From: Selenomonadales bacterium
GTDB lineage: Bacteria > Bacillota > Negativicutes > Sporomusales > UBA7701
DNA length: 64,000 nucleotides
Direction: 5' to 3'
NCBI GenBank assembly: GCA_029976065.1
Contig: JARKNV010000022.1
Location: forward strand, 1 to 64,000
Part shown: in pieces, positions 1 to 7,394 of the stretch
How positions within the stretch are numbered: the stretch's first letter is position 1
Layout: each line of letters begins with the position of its first letter
Program-made: the position numbers and the translations under genes
Notes under the pieces: model-generated
Told to the model about the DNA's origin: nothing
What the model saw: only the letters and a program-made list of their open reading frames with translations
Databases searched by the model: none

Positions 1-73
1 AGGCTCCCTTTTCGCAGGCAGCCAGCGTCAGCTCGCGGAGCGCCTCGCAATTGGTCTTGTAAATGCGCAGCAT
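1..73 (-). CDS. CorA-like magnesium transporter, N-terminal fragment
   Basis: Only the first 24 codons are inside the window; the gene runs off the left edge. The ATG is preceded by a strong GGAGG site six bases upstream. The peptide begins MLRIYKTNCEALREL, which resembles the usual opening of CorA-family divalent-cation channels (MLxIYKT...). That is a weak match over few residues, so a different cytosolic N terminus is possible. If correct, the product is a homopentameric inner-membrane Mg2+ channel whose cytoplasmic N-terminal domain starts here. Confidence 0.45.
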   Translation of the reverse strand, partial: MLRIYKTNCEALRELTLAACEKGA

Positions 74-352
74 GATGTTCCCTCCTTCTCGTCGGGAAAC
101 ATGCCATCTATCTTGCCGGATCGGCGGCAAGAAACATGGATATTGCCCGATAATTGCTCAAATACGACGAAAAATTGGTACTACAATAATCTGTATCCAT
201 ATCTCTCACCCGCCTTTACTCTGGAAGCTTATTGCTCTTAAAATATACTCTCCGGGCGGTGATTAGTCAATACGCTGGCGCTGTAATATTTTGTCCCGGT
301 ACCGGCCGCTTAATCGCCGGCCTCTGCGGCCAAAATTCCCAAACCACTTTTA

Positions 353-381
353 TTGACAGGGTTGGGGCCTTTTGTTATAAT
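353..381 (+). promoter_or_regulatory. consensus sigma-A promoter of the tRNA-Ser genes
   Basis: TTGACA (353-358) and TATAAT (376-381) are both perfect hexamers with a 17-base spacer. The first tRNA begins 19 bases after the -10, as expected for a stable-RNA promoter. The stretch 74-352 upstream holds no other feature I can support. Confidence 0.9.
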
Positions 382-399
382 ACAATATGTGCCGGACAC

Positions 400-488
400 G
401 GAGGGGTGTCCGAGTGGTTTATGGAGCTGGTCTTGAAAACCAGTGATCCCGCAAGGGACCGTGGGTTCGAATCCCACCCCCTCCGCCA
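400..488 (+). tRNA. tRNA-Ser (anticodon UGA)
   Basis: Acceptor stem GGAGGGG pairs with CCCCTCC (478-484). The anticodon loop CTTGAAA (432-438) gives TGA at 434-436. The long variable arm of a class II tRNA, the GTTCGAAT T-loop and an encoded CCA (486-488) are all present. It reads UCA/UCN serine codons. Confidence 0.95.
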
Positions 489-530
489 CGCATGTCTGGC
501 GGCGGGATCATACTTTGGCAGCGTCATCAC

Positions 531-621
531 GGAGTGGTACTCAAGTGGCTGAAGAGGACGGTTTGCTAAATCGTTAGACGGGTTACACCGTGCGAGGGTT
601 CAAATCCCTCCCACTCCGCCA
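531..621 (+). tRNA. tRNA-Ser (anticodon GCU)
   Basis: Acceptor stem GGAGTGG pairs with CCACTCC (611-617). The anticodon GCT is at 565-567. A long variable arm (class II), a GTTCAAAT T-loop and an encoded CCA (619-621) are present. It lies 42 bases after the first tRNA-Ser, so the two are probably one transcript from the promoter at 353-381. It reads AGC/AGU codons. Confidence 0.95.
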
Positions 622-634
622 CACATACAGCTCA

Positions 635-670
635 AGGCTCTCGCCTGGAAACAGGCGGGAGCCTTTTTAT
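635..670 (+). terminator. intrinsic terminator after the tRNA-Ser pair
   Basis: A 13-bp GC-rich stem (AGGCTCTCGCCTG / CAGGCGGGAGCCT) with a GAAA tetraloop is followed by a run of T residues. It ends the tRNA transcript. Confidence 0.9.
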
Positions 671-729
671 TTGGGACTGACCTCCCAGAAGGAAGGTCTG
701 TCCCAAATAAACCACCCGCTAGCGGGTGG
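666..729. repeat. two adjacent inverted repeats
   Basis: Positions 666-683 and 694-711 form an 18-bp stem with one T-T mismatch around a 10-base loop. Directly beyond it lies a perfect 18-base palindrome (712-729, CCACCCGCTAGCGGGTGG). A close relative of the second element is the minus-strand terminator at 17430-17459. On the minus strand the palindrome runs into TTTATTT, so it could terminate leftward transcription, although no minus gene ends here. The rest of 730-853 holds nothing I can identify. Confidence 0.6.
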
Positions 730-853
730 CAAAAAGTTTTACAGTTTAAGAGCCTAAGTGGTATCAAGCATTGATTCCGAGATTACAGAGACTGTTAGTT
801 GAGTAAAAATAGAGTCATTAACTCGCGGTGCTCTTTCTGACATCCCTGTTTCC

Positions 854-882
854 TTGATAAAACATATTCAGAATGGTATGAT
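854..882 (+). promoter_or_regulatory. probable sigma-A promoter for citXGC
   Basis: TTGATA (854-859) and TATGAT (877-882) are separated by 17 bases, 83 bases before the citX start. Each hexamer deviates from consensus at one position, typical of a regulated promoter. Confidence 0.65.
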
Positions 883-964
883 TAAAAAAATTGAAAAAAG
901 TGGTTAGATGGGGATTTAGCCTAGGCTATTTCCAATGGTCGAATAGTAAAAAGGAGAACTGGAT

Positions 965-1513
965 ATGCAGACGGCCAATATTTCAATCGCATATGAAATA
1001 ACTCTTGAACAAATGTTGAAGGCAAGAGATGAAAGAGCGGAAAAGCAAAAGCATTTGATTAAGGAATATAAAAAGACTCTGATTTCTTTTACCGTGAATA
1101 TACCTGGAGCAAATAAAAGGACGCCCGTTAGTGGAAAAATATTCAGAGAAGGTTACCAGTCACTGATAAAAAGGTTGCTGGAAAAAGACATACAGATTCT
1201 CTATAGGGAAACCCGTGATCTTGTCACAGGACCAGAAGCTTATGTTGTAGTTGATGAAGATGCAGGCAATTTGAAGATATATTTGATTGAAATGGAGAGC
1301 CAGCATCCGCTGGGCAGGCTTTTTGATTTTGATGTAATCGGCCTTGAAGGGTACCCTATTTCCCGAAAAGACGTAGGGCATCCACCGCGTAAATGTCTGC
1401 TTTGCGAACAGGACGCCCATGCTTGTTCCAGAAGTAGAAGCCATTCTGCTCATGAGCTTATAACCAGGATTCACGCTATGGCACATAGTTATTTTAAAGG
1501 TCAGCAATGTTGA
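965..1513 (+). CDS. citX: holo-ACP synthase of citrate lyase (CitX)
   Basis: CitX transfers the 2'-(5''-triphosphoribosyl)-3'-dephospho-CoA prosthetic group from its free precursor onto the serine of the citrate lyase acyl carrier protein CitD, making active lyase. The 182-residue length is right for a stand-alone CitX rather than the CitXG fusion. The family signatures visible are the N-terminal LEQML.ARDERA helix, NIPG near residue 45, RxxRDxxTGPEAY near 80-93, GRLFDFDV near 118-125 and a C-terminal C..C...AxxCxRxRxH cluster near 144-160. The ATG follows AAAAGGAGAA. It is the first gene of the plus-strand citX-citG-citC operon. Confidence 0.92.
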   Translation: MQTANISIAYEITLEQMLKARDERAEKQKHLIKEYKKTLISFTVNIPGANKRTPVSGKIFREGYQSLIKRLLEKDIQILYRETRDLVTGPEAYVVVDEDAGNLKIYLIEMESQHPLGRLFDFDVIGLEGYPISRKDVGHPPRKCLLCEQDAHACSRSRSHSAHELITRIHAMAHSYFKGQQC

Positions 1514-1546
1514 AGACTTATATTCAAAATAGGGAAGGATGGTTCT

Positions 1547-2422
1547 GTGATATCAGATTCTGGGCTTTGTGAAGATATAGGACGATATGCAGTGATGTCG
1601 CTCTTGTATGAGGTTTCTGCAAGCCCCAAGCCAGGGCTTGTGGACAGGTACAATCAAGGGGCTCATAAAGATATGGACATTTTCACCTTTATGGCAAGCT
1701 CGGCTGCTCTTCCTTACTATTTTTATAAATGTGCACGACAAGGTGCGTCATTTAAAGGGGGCGACCTCGAAGAGTTATTTGGCAGTTTGCGGTGCATTGG
1801 CTTAGAAGCTGAAAAAGCGATGTTTAAAGCTACTAATGGCGTAAACACACACAAGGGGTTAATATTTTCGCTGGGAGTCATTTGCGCAGCCGCTGCATAC
1901 TGCATGAAGGCTAAGGGAAATGAATATGTGAAAGCAGAGCAAATTTGCGAAACAGTCACCAGGATGACACGCGGCTTATGTCTACGGGAACTAATTTCCA
2001 TAAGAAAAAGTGGCGGACTTACACATGGTGAACGTGTTTTTGAACAATATGGCATAAAAGGTATTCGCGGAGAAGTGGAAGACGGATTCCCCACGGTAAG
2101 GCTTTTTTCGCTTCCGGCGCTTAAACGATTGAAAGCCATGACGGAGTATTCTTTTAATGATATTTTAGTGCAGATACTCCTTATTCTAATGGCAAAAAGC
2201 GACGATTCGAACATTGCAGCCAGACATGGCGCTAAAATGGTTGAATATACCCAGGAATACGCCCGGCGTATTATTGATTGTGGCGGGATGCTGTCTTCGC
2301 AAAGCAGACGGATGGTATATGAAATGGATCGCGAATTTATTGAAAAGAATATCAGTCCGGGAGGTTCGGCAGATCTTCTCGCAGTAACTATTATGTTTGA
2401 CCTTCTTGATGAAATGAAATAG
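1547..2422 (+). CDS. citG: triphosphoribosyl-dephospho-CoA synthase (CitG)
   Basis: CitG makes 2'-(5''-triphosphoribosyl)-3'-dephospho-CoA from ATP and dephospho-CoA, the precursor used by CitX. The 291-residue protein has the family's N-terminal block EVSASPKPGLVDR (about 22-34), a central TNGVNTHKG motif (about 97-105) that binds nucleotide, and a C-terminal SPGGSADLLA block (about 272-281). I chose the GTG at 1547 because AGGGAAGGA lies eight bases upstream and no better start exists. It lies 33 bases after citX in the same operon. Confidence 0.93.
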   Translation: MISDSGLCEDIGRYAVMSLLYEVSASPKPGLVDRYNQGAHKDMDIFTFMASSAALPYYFYKCARQGASFKGGDLEELFGSLRCIGLEAEKAMFKATNGVNTHKGLIFSLGVICAAAAYCMKAKGNEYVKAEQICETVTRMTRGLCLRELISIRKSGGLTHGERVFEQYGIKGIRGEVEDGFPTVRLFSLPALKRLKAMTEYSFNDILVQILLILMAKSDDSNIAARHGAKMVEYTQEYARRIIDCGGMLSSQSRRMVYEMDREFIEKNISPGGSADLLAVTIMFDLLDEMK

Positions 2423-2452
2423 AAAAACGTCTGAGTTGTTCAAGGAGGAGCA

Positions 2453-3499
2453 ATGTCGATGAATGATTTAAAAGAACAGATTCTCATTCTGTCATCCCAA
2501 AGTGAAAGGTCCAGATTGGAAAGCTTTCTGAAGGCACAAGATTTGTCCTTGGACAAGAATCTCGAATATTCCTTTGCCTTGACTGACGAGGACAGAATTG
2601 TTGCTACGGGTTCCTTTGAAGGCAACATACTGAAGTGTATTGCAGTAGATGAAGAATATAAGAGTCTAGGGCTTTCTGCAATCGTAATTACTCACCTCGT
2701 AAATGAGTTGCACCGCAGAGGAAGAACGCATCTTTTTATTTATACCAAACCGGCAAATAAAAATATTTTTTCGGAATTGGGGTTTTATCCTGTTGCCGAG
2801 GTTGATTCCAAGGTAATTTTAATGGAAAACAGGCGGGATGGCATTCAAACATACTTGAGTGAGATTACCTTGGAATCAGGGACTAGTGTTCCTTCAGCTG
2901 CAGTTATTGTAAATTGCAACCCGTTTACATTGGGACATCGGTATTTAATCGAATATGCAGCGTCAAGGTGTGAGAAGCTTCATATATTTGTTGTATGGGA
3001 GGACAAATCCAGTTTTCCGGCAGAAATCAGGTATAGGCTGGTTAAGGAAGGGGTAAGTCATTTATCCAATGTTGTTGTACACAAAGGAAAGGATTATATT
3101 ATTTCCAATGCTACCTTTCCTTCTTATTTTCTTAAAGAATACGACGACTTGGTAGAAATTCAGGCAAAGATTGATTTGACAATTTTCTCTGAGTATATTG
3201 CCCAGGCTTTGAAAATAGAAAAAAGGTTTGTTGGTGAAGAACCGTACTGTGAAGTGACCTCCGCATACAACCAGATTATGAAGGAGATGCTTCCGCCTGT
3301 TGGTATTGGCGTAGAGGAAGTGCCTAGATTAAGTTTGGATGGAATAGCAATTAGCGCGTCCAGGGTCAGGGAATTGATCAGGAACGGGGACATACCTGCG
3401 GTAAAAGATTTGGTGCCCGAAACAACATATAAATTTCTCTTATCTTCAGAAGCAGAGCCAATCATCCGTAACATTCAATCATCGTTCAAGCGTCATTAA
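2453..3499 (+). CDS. citC: [citrate (pro-3S)-lyase] ligase (CitC)
   Basis: CitC acetylates the phosphopantetheine-like thiol of CitD with acetate and ATP, converting inactive HS-citrate lyase to the active acetyl form. At 348 residues it has the usual length. An N-terminal GNAT-like region (about 1-115) precedes a nucleotidylyltransferase domain with an NCNPFTLGHR motif near residue 152-161 (the HxGH-type signature) and an ISASRVR motif near 300 (ISxSxVR type). A good AGGAGG site precedes the ATG. It is the last gene of the plus operon; convergent terminator 3514-3556 follows. Confidence 0.94.
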   Translation: MSMNDLKEQILILSSQSERSRLESFLKAQDLSLDKNLEYSFALTDEDRIVATGSFEGNILKCIAVDEEYKSLGLSAIVITHLVNELHRRGRTHLFIYTKPANKNIFSELGFYPVAEVDSKVILMENRRDGIQTYLSEITLESGTSVPSAAVIVNCNPFTLGHRYLIEYAASRCEKLHIFVVWEDKSSFPAEIRYRLVKEGVSHLSNVVVHKGKDYIISNATFPSYFLKEYDDLVEIQAKIDLTIFSEYIAQALKIEKRFVGEEPYCEVTSAYNQIMKEMLPPVGIGVEEVPRLSLDGIAISASRVRELIRNGDIPAVKDLVPETTYKFLLSSEAEPIIRNIQSSFKRH

Positions 3500-3513
3500 A
3501 AGTATAATCAAAC

Positions 3514-3556
3514 AAAAAGTCTGTCTCGCAATATCAGCTTGCGAGACAGACTTTTT
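3514..3556. terminator. bidirectional terminator between citC and the iclR gene
   Basis: A 15-bp stem, AAGTCTGTCTCGCAA (3517-3531) with TTGCGAGACAGACTT (3539-3553), has A/T runs on both outer sides. It therefore serves the converging citXGC and citDEF-iclR transcripts. Confidence 0.9.
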
Positions 3557-4335
3557 TAACGATAAAGATAATAATGTATCTCAGAAATCGCTTTCTGGAG
3601 AAGTCTTATAACCTCATGGCTCTTCTCTTCGCTTGCGTTTCCGATCGGAAAGGAAATATTTATGGACGCAATGATATTATGGGTGGGGCTGATCAATGGT
3701 TCGGCAATACTTCTGGCGCCAAGACCCATCTCATCTAAGGTAATTGCATAGCCGTCCTTGCGAATCTGGGCAATTTCCGCGCGCAACTTGGCGATGTCAA
3801 TGTTGAAAGAGTTTTCGGACTCCTCAATCTGCTCCCTGATGATTTCGTCAATTTGAGAATCGCTCAGTGACGCGAGTATTACCTTACCGCCGGCACCGAC
3901 GTACAGAGGCACCGGCGTTCCGATCGGCAGATAATGGTACAGCCTGAATCTCTCTTCGCCCTCTACACGGCTGACCACGACGCGGTATTTGTTCTGCAGA
4001 ATATTCAGCGTTGCATTCGCTCCAACTTTCGCTACAATATCCTGCATATATGGCATTGAAATCTTGACAAGATCCATTTGCGTCAGTGCGGCGCTTCCCA
4101 GTCGGAAAAATCCTTTGCCGATGCTGTACAAATCAGTTACCTGATCCTGATCGACCAAAGCGTAGGATTTTAACGTTCGCAGGATGCGAAACACTGTCGC
4201 TTTAGGAAGGGATAAGCTTGCCGCGATCTCTGTCAGGCCTTTTCCGGGATGCTCAGCGATATAATACAGGACTTCACAGGCGCGCTCAACGGCGCGGACG
4301 GAATTTGTGCTTTCATTTCGATTATGAATGTTCAT
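3556..4335 (-). CDS. IclR-family transcriptional regulator of the citrate lyase operon
   Basis: The 259-residue protein has an N-terminal winged helix (about 15-75; AVERACEVLYYIAEHPGKGL... with LPKATVFRILRTL as recognition region) and a C-terminal IclR effector domain (about 90-255; LPIGTPVPLYVGAGGKVILA and RSIAEPLI). It lies 12 bases after citF on the same strand, so it is probably co-transcribed and autoregulated. Citrate fermentation operons are classically controlled by CitAB two-component systems. An IclR protein here is an inferred local controller that may sense citrate, acetate or a related acid. No strong Shine-Dalgarno precedes the ATG, consistent with coupling to citF. Confidence 0.88.
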   Translation of the reverse strand: MNIHNRNESTNSVRAVERACEVLYYIAEHPGKGLTEIAASLSLPKATVFRILRTLKSYALVDQDQVTDLYSIGKGFFRLGSAALTQMDLVKISMPYMQDIVAKVGANATLNILQNKYRVVVSRVEGEERFRLYHYLPIGTPVPLYVGAGGKVILASLSDSQIDEIIREQIEESENSFNIDIAKLRAEIAQIRKDGYAITLDEMGLGARSIAEPLISPTHNIIASINISFPIGNASEEKSHEVIRLLQKAISEIHYYLYR

Positions 4336-4347
4336 ACATGCACTGCG

Positions 4348-5784
4348 TCAGAAGCTATAATCGCCAAGGGTATAGAGATGGTCGATCACCGTGCCGTCGC
4401 GCCAGAGAATATCTGCAACGACTTTATTCCCGAGGACGATCGGCTTCGGTTTTCCGGTTTTCTTTTCGATCATAAACTGCAGCTCGTGAATGTCATACAC
4501 AGGCAATTTGGCGTCTTTCAGCCGCAGAAACAGGTCGGCATTTTTCGCCAGTGCAGTATTAACGGCAATTCCCAACTGGCAGACAAAAACATCGATGTTC
4601 TCGCCCGGAGTGGAAATACAGGTAACGCGGTCAAGGATCATCGGTAAACGCGAACGGTATGCCGGTGCGCAGACGATACTCAGTTTCGCGCCCTGCGCTG
4701 TATCACCGTGACCGCCGGCACCGGCGATGCAATTGCCGAGCGAGTCTGTGTGAACATTAACATTAAAATTGACGTCAATTTCCGTCGCGCTCAAAATGAC
4801 GGTGTCTAGATCGTTGACCAGGCAGCCGCCCGGGATATCAGGGTTTGCGTACATCGAAGCACTAATCTCGATATGATTGGGGTCCTTCGCCATCGACTCG
4901 ATCGCGCCGGTATCAAAGCACTGAACGTCATAAAGAGCCTTGAACAGTCCTTGATGCATCATCTCGATAAACGCAGTGGTAATTCCGCCCATACCCCATT
5001 CCCCGCACACTTGATGCTTAGCCATATACTCTTTCAGCATCGAAGTGACAGCCAGAGAGATTCCACCTGAACCCGCCTGCATGGTAAAGCCGTCTTTGAT
5101 ATAGCCGGAAGCTTCAAGAATCTTCTGGGCATACTCGGAAATCAGCAGGGAAATTGGATCGCGCGTGATTCGCAACGCGGCGCCGGCAATTTTTTGCGGA
5201 TCGCCAAGATTTTCGACTTCCACGACATAATCAACATACGTCTGGTCAATGGAAATCGGCCAAATCGGGGCTTCCGAAAGACCATCTGTAATCACGATCA
5301 CTTTTTTTGCATGGCGGGCGTCCGTCATCGCATATCCCATCGACCCGAACGCGCTATTTCCGGTCCTGCCGTTGCAATTTCCGCGCTTATCACAGCAGGG
5401 TGCATAGATAAATGCAAGATCGGATTCATAAAAACCATCGGCGAACAGTTTCGGGCGTCCGCCGTGTGTTGTAAGTCGGGCGATATGCTTCATATTGCCG
5501 CGCTGAATGGTATTGGCAACGCCGGTTTTTCCAAGTCCGCCGCCGTCTATACGGGTAATGACGCCATCCTCAATACATTTAGCGGCATAACGGCCGTTTT
5601 CGCCCATCACACCACCACTGGAGTTCAGACGGATGTCGTGAAACCCCATATCGTGAATCGTACGCAGGACCTCACCGGTAATCTGATCTCCAAGGCGCAG
5701 ATTATGGGTAATCGAAACGGTCATTCCGTCTTGCAGTCCGCAAAGCTTGACTGCATCCTGTAAACTTTTAACAACTTTACTCAT
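4348..5784 (-). CDS. citF: citrate lyase alpha subunit (citrate:acetyl-ACP transferase, CitF)
   Basis: The alpha subunit exchanges acetate for citrate on the CitD prosthetic group, forming citryl-ACP. The sequence is full-length for CitF, with LRLGDQITG near residue 30, NSSGGVMG near 55, TRIDGGGLGKTGVAN and the SGGISLAVTSM block of the CoA-transferase-like fold. I start at the ATG at 5784 (MSKVVKSL), which has GGAGGGTACA directly upstream. An in-frame TTG at 5796 would place that Shine-Dalgarno inside the gene. It follows citE by 16 bases. Confidence 0.95.
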   Translation of the reverse strand: MSKVVKSLQDAVKLCGLQDGMTVSITHNLRLGDQITGEVLRTIHDMGFHDIRLNSSGGVMGENGRYAAKCIEDGVITRIDGGGLGKTGVANTIQRGNMKHIARLTTHGGRPKLFADGFYESDLAFIYAPCCDKRGNCNGRTGNSAFGSMGYAMTDARHAKKVIVITDGLSEAPIWPISIDQTYVDYVVEVENLGDPQKIAGAALRITRDPISLLISEYAQKILEASGYIKDGFTMQAGSGGISLAVTSMLKEYMAKHQVCGEWGMGGITTAFIEMMHQGLFKALYDVQCFDTGAIESMAKDPNHIEISASMYANPDIPGGCLVNDLDTVILSATEIDVNFNVNVHTDSLGNCIAGAGGHGDTAQGAKLSIVCAPAYRSRLPMILDRVTCISTPGENIDVFVCQLGIAVNTALAKNADLFLRLKDAKLPVYDIHELQFMIEKKTGKPKPIVLGNKVVADILWRDGTVIDHLYTLGDYSF

Positions 5785-5800
5785 TGTACCCTCCAAAGCC

Positions 5801-6664
5801 TCAACTTTTTATACTGTCAGCCCATTTCAAGACGTTCTGCGCCTGCAGAAGAACCGGAACATCCAGCATTTTTCCGTCCAGCTCGACTGCACCGATGCCT
5901 TTTTCCTCCGCCTCTTTCATCGCAGCAATGACACGGCGGGCATGCTCAATCTCGGCTTCCGTCGGCTGGAACACTTCACGGATGACCTTTGCCTGTCCCG
6001 GACTGATGCAGACTTTCGAAGAGTAACCAAGCGTTTTGGCGAATTCCGTCTCGGCGCGCAGACCTTCCATATCATTGACGTCGGTAAACGGAATATCACG
6101 GGCGGGAACGCCGGCAGCGGACGCCTCTGTAACAAGTCGCCTTCTGGCATAATCCATTTCCTGATTGGATCGGGTTCTTTTTGTGCCGAGGGCAACTGCA
6201 TAATCCTCGGACCCGAGGCCGACGGAAATAATACGATTACTGGCTGTCAGGATCTCGTAGGTATGCATTAAGCCTTTCGGCGTTTCGATCGCGACGTTGA
6301 CCTTCGTTCTGCCGATCTCAAGCCGATGCTGCTGCTCCAGTTCGCTGAGCGCATCATCCAGTCTGCGAATCTGGTCGGCGGAGTCCGCCATCGGGAAAGT
6401 AATCAATTCCGGTTTCAGTGGAATGATCTCTCTTAGATCATCCATAAAATACGGTGTGCTCATGCCGTTGACCCGAACGCCCCATTTATAATCGCAAAGT
6501 CCTGAGTGCACAAAGCGACGCACAAGACAGCGTGAGGCATCTTTCTGGTTTTGGGCTACAGCATCCTCCAGGTCAAAAATGATCGCATCAACGCCAAGCA
6601 ATCCTGCGTCGACCATCCGCCGCGCCGCGCTTCCCGGTACAAACAACGTTACACCTATAAACAT
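5801..6664 (-). CDS. citE: citrate lyase beta subunit (citryl-ACP lyase, CitE)
   Basis: CitE cleaves citryl-ACP to oxaloacetate and acetyl-ACP. The 287-residue sequence is typical of the HpcH/HpaI-like CitE family: an N-terminal LFVPGS motif (about 7-12), DAIIFDLEDAV (about 26-36, metal-binding region), RVNG near 63-66 and the AIETPKGL block. GGAGGTTGAAAC precedes the ATG. The start overlaps the 3' end of citD by 10 bases, indicating translational coupling. Confidence 0.95.
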   Translation of the reverse strand: MFIGVTLFVPGSAARRMVDAGLLGVDAIIFDLEDAVAQNQKDASRCLVRRFVHSGLCDYKWGVRVNGMSTPYFMDDLREIIPLKPELITFPMADSADQIRRLDDALSELEQQHRLEIGRTKVNVAIETPKGLMHTYEILTASNRIISVGLGSEDYAVALGTKRTRSNQEMDYARRRLVTEASAAGVPARDIPFTDVNDMEGLRAETEFAKTLGYSSKVCISPGQAKVIREVFQPTEAEIEHARRVIAAMKEAEEKGIGAVELDGKMLDVPVLLQAQNVLKWADSIKS

Positions 6665-6933
6665 GTTTCAACCTCCGAACCTCTCATGATCGCCGTTTCC
6701 ACGCGGGCCTTAATCGCAAAGTCAAAAGCGCCCTGATCCACGACGTCAAGAACGGCGTCCGCAACTTCAAACTCGTCAAGGACTTCATTGATAGTATCAA
6801 GAACACTCTCGAGATATTGAGGGCCGACCTTGCTTTTGACATGAATTTCCCTTTTTCCATTTCCGGGTGAGATCGTAACCATTAGATCGCTTGATTCCAA
6901 GGTTCCGGCTAGCGCGGTTTTGACGATTTTCAT
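6655..6933 (-). CDS. citD: citrate lyase acyl carrier protein, gamma subunit (CitD)
   Basis: CitD carries the triphosphoribosyl-dephospho-CoA arm on a serine and shuttles acetyl and citryl groups between CitF and CitE. The 92-residue form starts MKIVKTALAGTLESSD, where the second serine of ESSD is the usual attachment region. I chose the ATG at 6933, nine bases after AAAGGA. The ATG three codons earlier abuts the Shine-Dalgarno. It is the first gene of citD-citE-citF-iclR. Confidence 0.95.
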   Translation of the reverse strand: MKIVKTALAGTLESSDLMVTISPGNGKREIHVKSKVGPQYLESVLDTINEVLDEFEVADAVLDVVDQGAFDFAIKARVETAIMRGSEVETCL

Positions 6934-7050
6934 GATCACCATTCCTTTCGCTGCTTCAGGGTCCGATATTCACAACGGCCCGGCCGTCGGTTCACTCTAT
7001 GAACCGTTGTTTCAATCTTGCGCCAAAAAACAGGCATATTATTTTTTTTA

Positions 7051-7079
7051 AAAGTAGCACTCTTCAACTGACCTGTCAA
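7051..7079 (-). promoter_or_regulatory. sigma-A promoter of citDEF-iclR
   Basis: Read on the minus strand, TTGACA (7079-7074) and TACTTT (7056-7051) are separated by exactly 17 bases. The promoter lies about 118 bases upstream of citD, leaving a leader of roughly 110 bases. Confidence 0.75.
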
Positions 7080-7085
7080 GGGCCT

Positions 7086-7120
7086 GTGTTATAAAGTTTG
7101 CATATTTTGGAATATAACAC
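7086..7120. promoter_or_regulatory. inverted repeat just upstream of the citDEF -35 box
   Basis: GTGTTATA (7086-7093) and TATAACAC (7113-7120) form a perfect 8-bp inverted repeat with a 19-base spacer, centred about 27 bases upstream of the -35. The position suits an activator rather than a repressor. The neighbouring IclR protein is the obvious candidate, but that is inference. Confidence 0.45.
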
Positions 7121-7160
7121 GACAATTATCACTTTATGGTTGGCGGCCAGACCGGCATAG

Positions 7161-7200
7161 GTTTTCGTCTGCCCCGGTTGTTGACCGGGCCAGACGAAAC
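7161..7200. other. hairpin of unknown role upstream of the chemoreceptor
   Basis: GTTTTCGTCTGCCCCGG (7161-7177) pairs with CCGGGCCAGACGAAAC (7185-7200), with one bulged base. Neither strand continues into a T run, so it is not an ordinary terminator. It lies in the 461-base interval between the divergent citD and chemoreceptor genes. Confidence 0.4.
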
Positions 7201-7315
7201 AAAGCTCATGATGACACTTCTCCGGCAATTATTTCACCTTGTCTGTAACCGCTAACAGCTTGTGGAAAGAAATGTATTTGCCGGCAGGAACATGGAGAAT
7301 TATGTCGAAATATAG

Positions 7316-7340
7316 AAAACGTTTTCCGATATACGGAAAA
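7316..7340. promoter_or_regulatory. palindromic operator upstream of the chemoreceptor
   Basis: TTTTCCG-ATATA-CGGAAAA (7322-7340) is a perfect 7-5-7 palindrome, partly overlapping GAAAACGTTTTC (7316-7327). The same 7-5-7 palindrome recurs at 9569-9587 ahead of the fumarase operon, each preceded by TAGAAAACG. Its GGAAA/TTTCC symmetry resembles known IclR-family sites, so one of the two local IclR proteins may bind. A weak sigma-D-like reading (GAAA-N14-TCCGATAT) overlaps it. Confidence 0.55.
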
Positions 7341-7394
7341 TTACGCAAAAAACTACCGAGGAGTAGCGAGAGGGAGGAGATTTTTACGCGAAAT

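Noticed and set aside
531-621. tRNA-Ser as an integration site with a downstream att repeat
   Set aside because: I looked for a repeat of the tRNA 3' end near the composition boundary at 27.2-27.6 kb and found none, and no integrase is present.
7305-7332. sigma-D flagellar promoter for the chemoreceptor
   Set aside because: GAAA-N14-TCCGATAT deviates in both elements and the spacer, and the same bases are explained better by the palindrome shared with 9569-9587.
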